Source: Cytophagales bacterium (GTDB taxonomy: Bacteria > Bacteroidota > Bacteroidia > Cytophagales > ES-bin-26). Taken from it: a DNA stretch of 8,055 nucleotides. Within the stretch, counting starts at the first letter, position 1. Each line of letters begins with the position of its first letter. A program made the translations under genes and the position numbers. Location of the stretch: positions 1-8,055 of the forward strand of contig JACMKY010000327.1 of assembly GCA_014379925.1 (NCBI GenBank), written 5' to 3'. The notes beneath the pieces are model-generated. The model saw only the letters and a program-made list of their open reading frames with translations. It did no database searches and was not told the DNA's origin. Positions 5,763 through 8,055 of the stretch are shown here, one piece after another.

Positions 5763-7448
5763 GTGAAAAGCAAACTTATCCTCGTCTGCTTGCTTGGCGT
5801 TTGCCTGGCCGGATGCCCGCCCGCCCGCCGCCCGGCGGAGGAAACCCCTGCGGTTGAGAAAAAAACGCCTTTCTCGTGGCGGAACGCGACGGTCTACTTC
5901 CTGCTGACCGATCGGTTTTACAACGGCAATCCCGGCAACGACGTCCACTTCAACCGCAACCGGACGCCCGCCACCCTGCGGGGCTTCGCAGGGGGAGACC
6001 TCCGGGGAGTCACCCGGAAAATCAACGAGGGCTACTTCGACCGGTTGGGCATCACCGCCCTCTGGCTGACCCCGGTGGTGGAGCAGACGCACGGGCGGAC
6101 CGACGAGGGAACCGGCTTCACCTACGGCTACCACGGCTACTGGGCCCGCGACTGGACGGCGCTGGACCCTAACTTCGGTACCGAAGCGGAATTGCGCGCG
6201 TTGGTGGACACGGCCCACCAACACGGCATCCGCGTCCTGCTCGACGTAGTAGCCAACCACACGGGTCCGGTGACCAACCAGGACCCGGCCTGGCCAGGGA
6301 GCTGGGTGCGGCAGGAACCGACCTGCACTTATCAGGGCTACGAAACAACGGTTGCCTGCACGCTGGTGGACAACCTTCCCGACGTGCACACGGAAAGCAA
6401 CCAGCCGGTGGCGCTGCCGGAAGAACTCCGGCAAAAATGGCGGCGGGAAGGCCGACTGGAGCGGGAACTGCGGGAACTGGACGAATTCTTCCGGACCACC
6501 GGCTACCCCCGCGCACCCCGCTTCTACCTCGTCAAATGGCTCACTGATTACGTGCGCCGGTACGGCATCGACGGATTCCGGGTCGATACGGCCAAGCACA
6601 CCGAAGCGGGCGTGTGGGCGGAACTCAAGAAGGAAGCCGAAAAAGCCTTCCGGGACTGGAAAGTCCGGCACCCGGCCAAGAAGCTGGACGACAACGGATT
6701 TTTCATGGTCGGCGAAGTGTACGGCTACGGGGCGGGCGGTGGACGGGCTTACGACTACGGCGACCGCAAAGTGGATTTTTTTGCCAATGGCTTCGAGTCG
6801 CTGATTAATTTCGATTTCAAATACGACGCCCGGCGTTCCTACGATACCTTGTTTACCAAGTACGACACGATCCTGCACGGTGGGTCGTTGGCGGGCCTGA
6901 ACGTGCTGAACTACCTGTCTTCCCACGACGACGGCGACCCGTTCGACCGGCAGCGGACGCGGCCCCTGGAAACCGGCACCAAACTGCTGCTTTCCCCCGG
7001 TGCCGCCCAGGTGTACTACGGCGACGAGACGGCCCGTCCCCTGGTGGTCGAAGGGGCCCAGGGCGACGCCAACCTGCGTTCGTTCATGAACTGGGACCAA
7101 CTCGAAAAGGACACCACCGTCCGGGCCACGCTGGCGCACTGGTCCAAACTGGGCCGGTTCCGGAAACAACACCCCGCGGTGGGCGACGGCCGACACCGCA
7201 AATGGCAGGATACGCCCTACGTCTTCTCCCGGCACTACGAGCGGGACGGCTACTCCGATCGGGTGCTGGTGGCGTTGGACGTGCCCGGGGGCAACAAGAC
7301 CCTCTCCGTGTTCGGGGTGTTCGCCGACGGAACGGTGCTCAAAGATGCCTATTCCGGTCGGGAGAGCACGGTAAAAGCGGGCAAAGTGACCCTTTCGACC
7401 CCCTTTTCAATTCTGCTGCTGGCGACCAAGCAGGAAGCTACGGATTAG
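5763..7448 (+). CDS. MalS-like GH13 alpha-amylase, lipoprotein
   Basis: A 561-residue glycoside hydrolase expected to cut alpha-1,4 links in maltodextrins or starch. The GTG at 5763-5765 is chosen because it starts a lipoprotein signal (KSKLILVCLLGVCLAGC) with lipobox LAGC and acylated Cys18; no in-frame ATG lies between 5576 and it. The (beta/alpha)8 barrel starts near TVYFLLTDRFYNGNPGND (43-60). All four GH13 regions are present: DVVANH (161-166), GFRVDTAKH (271-279, nucleophile Asp275, Arg273), GEVYG (acid/base Glu318) and YLSSHDD (His388, Asp389). LPDVHTE (205-211) is region V-like. GGDLRG, YHGYWARDWT, LDDNGFFMVGE and SPGAAQVYYGDE closely recall periplasmic MalS of E. coli (subfamily GH13_19, as I recall it). 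The large N-terminal extension of MalS is missing. Cys188 and Cys199 could form a disulfide. A small beta C-domain (about 485-555) closes the protein. It is probably anchored in the envelope facing periplasm or surface; no clear surface-export motif follows Cys18. Confidence 0.93.
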   Translation: MKSKLILVCLLGVCLAGCPPARRPAEETPAVEKKTPFSWRNATVYFLLTDRFYNGNPGNDVHFNRNRTPATLRGFAGGDLRGVTRKINEGYFDRLGITALWLTPVVEQTHGRTDEGTGFTYGYHGYWARDWTALDPNFGTEAELRALVDTAHQHGIRVLLDVVANHTGPVTNQDPAWPGSWVRQEPTCTYQGYETTVACTLVDNLPDVHTESNQPVALPEELRQKWRREGRLERELRELDEFFRTTGYPRAPRFYLVKWLTDYVRRYGIDGFRVDTAKHTEAGVWAELKKEAEKAFRDWKVRHPAKKLDDNGFFMVGEVYGYGAGGGRAYDYGDRKVDFFANGFESLINFDFKYDARRSYDTLFTKYDTILHGGSLAGLNVLNYLSSHDDGDPFDRQRTRPLETGTKLLLSPGAAQVYYGDETARPLVVEGAQGDANLRSFMNWDQLEKDTTVRATLAHWSKLGRFRKQHPAVGDGRHRKWQDTPYVFSRHYERDGYSDRVLVALDVPGGNKTLSVFGVFADGTVLKDAYSGRESTVKAGKVTLSTPFSILLLATKQEATD

Positions 7449-7501
7449 GAACTTCCGGTGCGGCGGGGTAGCTTTACTCCTCTCCCATTCCGTCCCATTC
7501 C

Positions 7502-8014
7502 ATGAAGTCAGGCTTCGCCATTATCCGGATTCTTCGCGTTTTCACCCTCTTTGGTTTCATTGTCGCCCTTTTTGTCTGCTACATCGGCCTGCCGCAGCAA
7601 GTGGCCATTCACTACGACGAATCCGGCGCGGCGGATGGCTTCGTGGATAAATCGCTGATTTTCTACGGGTTGACGGCCTTCGTGGTGCTCTTCAACACGG
7701 CCCTTTCGGTGCTGGCCAAACTCGTGCCCGCCTTGCCCGCCAGCCGATTGAAAGTGCCTAACCGCCCGTTCTGGACGGAAAACCGGCAAGCCCTGCGCGA
7801 CATCCTGGCGGGTTGGCTGACCAGCCTGACGGCCCTGGTGAACGCGTTCCTGGTGATTTGCCTGGTCGTGGTCCAACGGCTGAACGTTGACCAGGACGTC
7901 CCGGTGCTGGGTTACGGCTGGTTACCCGTTGCGGGAGGAATCCTGCTGCTGGGGTGGGCGGCGTTCCTGCCCCTGCGCTTGCTGGTTAGATCCGCCGCCG
8001 CGGCGGAGGAGTGA
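7502..8014 (+). CDS. DUF1648-like four-helix inner-membrane protein
   Basis: A 170-residue membrane protein with four predicted transmembrane helices at about 7-30, 52-75, 101-124 and 139-162. Between helices 1 and 2 it has LPQQVAIHYDESGAADGFVD, the pattern typical of DUF1648 proteins (a proline-rich turn, then a V-x-H-x-x-x-x-G-x-x-D/A-G motif). KVPNRPFW before helix 3 matches the NxxYW/NxxFW stretch common in that family. Some relatives are linked to SdpI-type immunity, but most have no known role, and none is claimed here. The ATG at 7502-7504 lies 53 bases after the amylase stop. The spacer has no strong hairpin, so read-through from the amylase promoter is possible. The C-terminus ends in a short Arg/Ala/Glu tail. 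Confidence 0.8.
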   Translation: MKSGFAIIRILRVFTLFGFIVALFVCYIGLPQQVAIHYDESGAADGFVDKSLIFYGLTAFVVLFNTALSVLAKLVPALPASRLKVPNRPFWTENRQALRDILAGWLTSLTALVNAFLVICLVVVQRLNVDQDVPVLGYGWLPVAGGILLLGWAAFLPLRLLVRSAAAAEE

Positions 8015-8055
8015 GGGAGTAAAACGCAATTACCTGCCTGGTTACGGGTATACAC

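Noticed and set aside
5745..7235. 496-codon minus-strand open frame opposite the amylase
   Set aside because: It is antisense to a GH13 enzyme with all catalytic regions intact. Its Val/Pro/Gly/Arg-rich composition is a shadow pattern.
7482..7501. Short direct repeat CCCATTCC before the membrane protein gene
   Set aside because: Two copies of eight bases in a C/T-rich spacer are likely chance and have no evident function.

Overview
The window looks like chromosome of a Bacteroidota bacterium, most likely of the Cytophagales (Spirosoma/Hymenobacter-like). Evidence: a TonB-dependent receptor with an N-terminal carboxypeptidase-regulatory-like domain, promoter -7 boxes of the TAnnTTTG type, starts without recognisable Shine-Dalgarno sequences, and fairly GC-rich genes separated by AT-rich spacers. 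The genus is inference.

Left part (1-2450), all on the minus strand, is a worn accessory stretch. It holds a possible gene start running off the left edge, a small charged unknown protein gene broken by one frameshift (315-627), and an intact TetR/AcrR-type regulator (725-1351). A 17-bp perfect inverted repeat, very likely the regulator's own operator, lies 9 bases upstream of its start codon. Next come a frameshifted GNAT acetyltransferase relic (1539-2086), more broken coding-like sequence (2049-2406), and a very strong hairpin (2348-2402) beyond the 3' end of the receptor gene.

Right part (2450-8014) is intact. A 978-residue TonB-dependent receptor (minus) diverges from a lipoprotein GH13 alpha-amylase resembling E. 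coli MalS (plus). Between them, two outward-facing TAnnTTTG boxes sit back to back in one imperfect palindrome (5491-5507), which suggests shared control. A piece resembling the N-terminus of a short-chain dehydrogenase lies in the amylase leader. A DUF1648-like four-helix membrane protein follows the amylase 53 bases downstream.

Working model (inference): the receptor imports a ligand across the outer membrane, and the lipid-anchored amylase trims maltodextrins at the envelope. No SusD partner, inner-membrane sugar transporter or sugar-responsive regulator is visible, so this is not a canonical Sus locus. I found no tRNA, rRNA, CRISPR array, intact transposase or clearly new multi-gene system. 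The points most worth following are the divergent promoter palindrome, the TetR operator, the long hairpin, and the gene relics.
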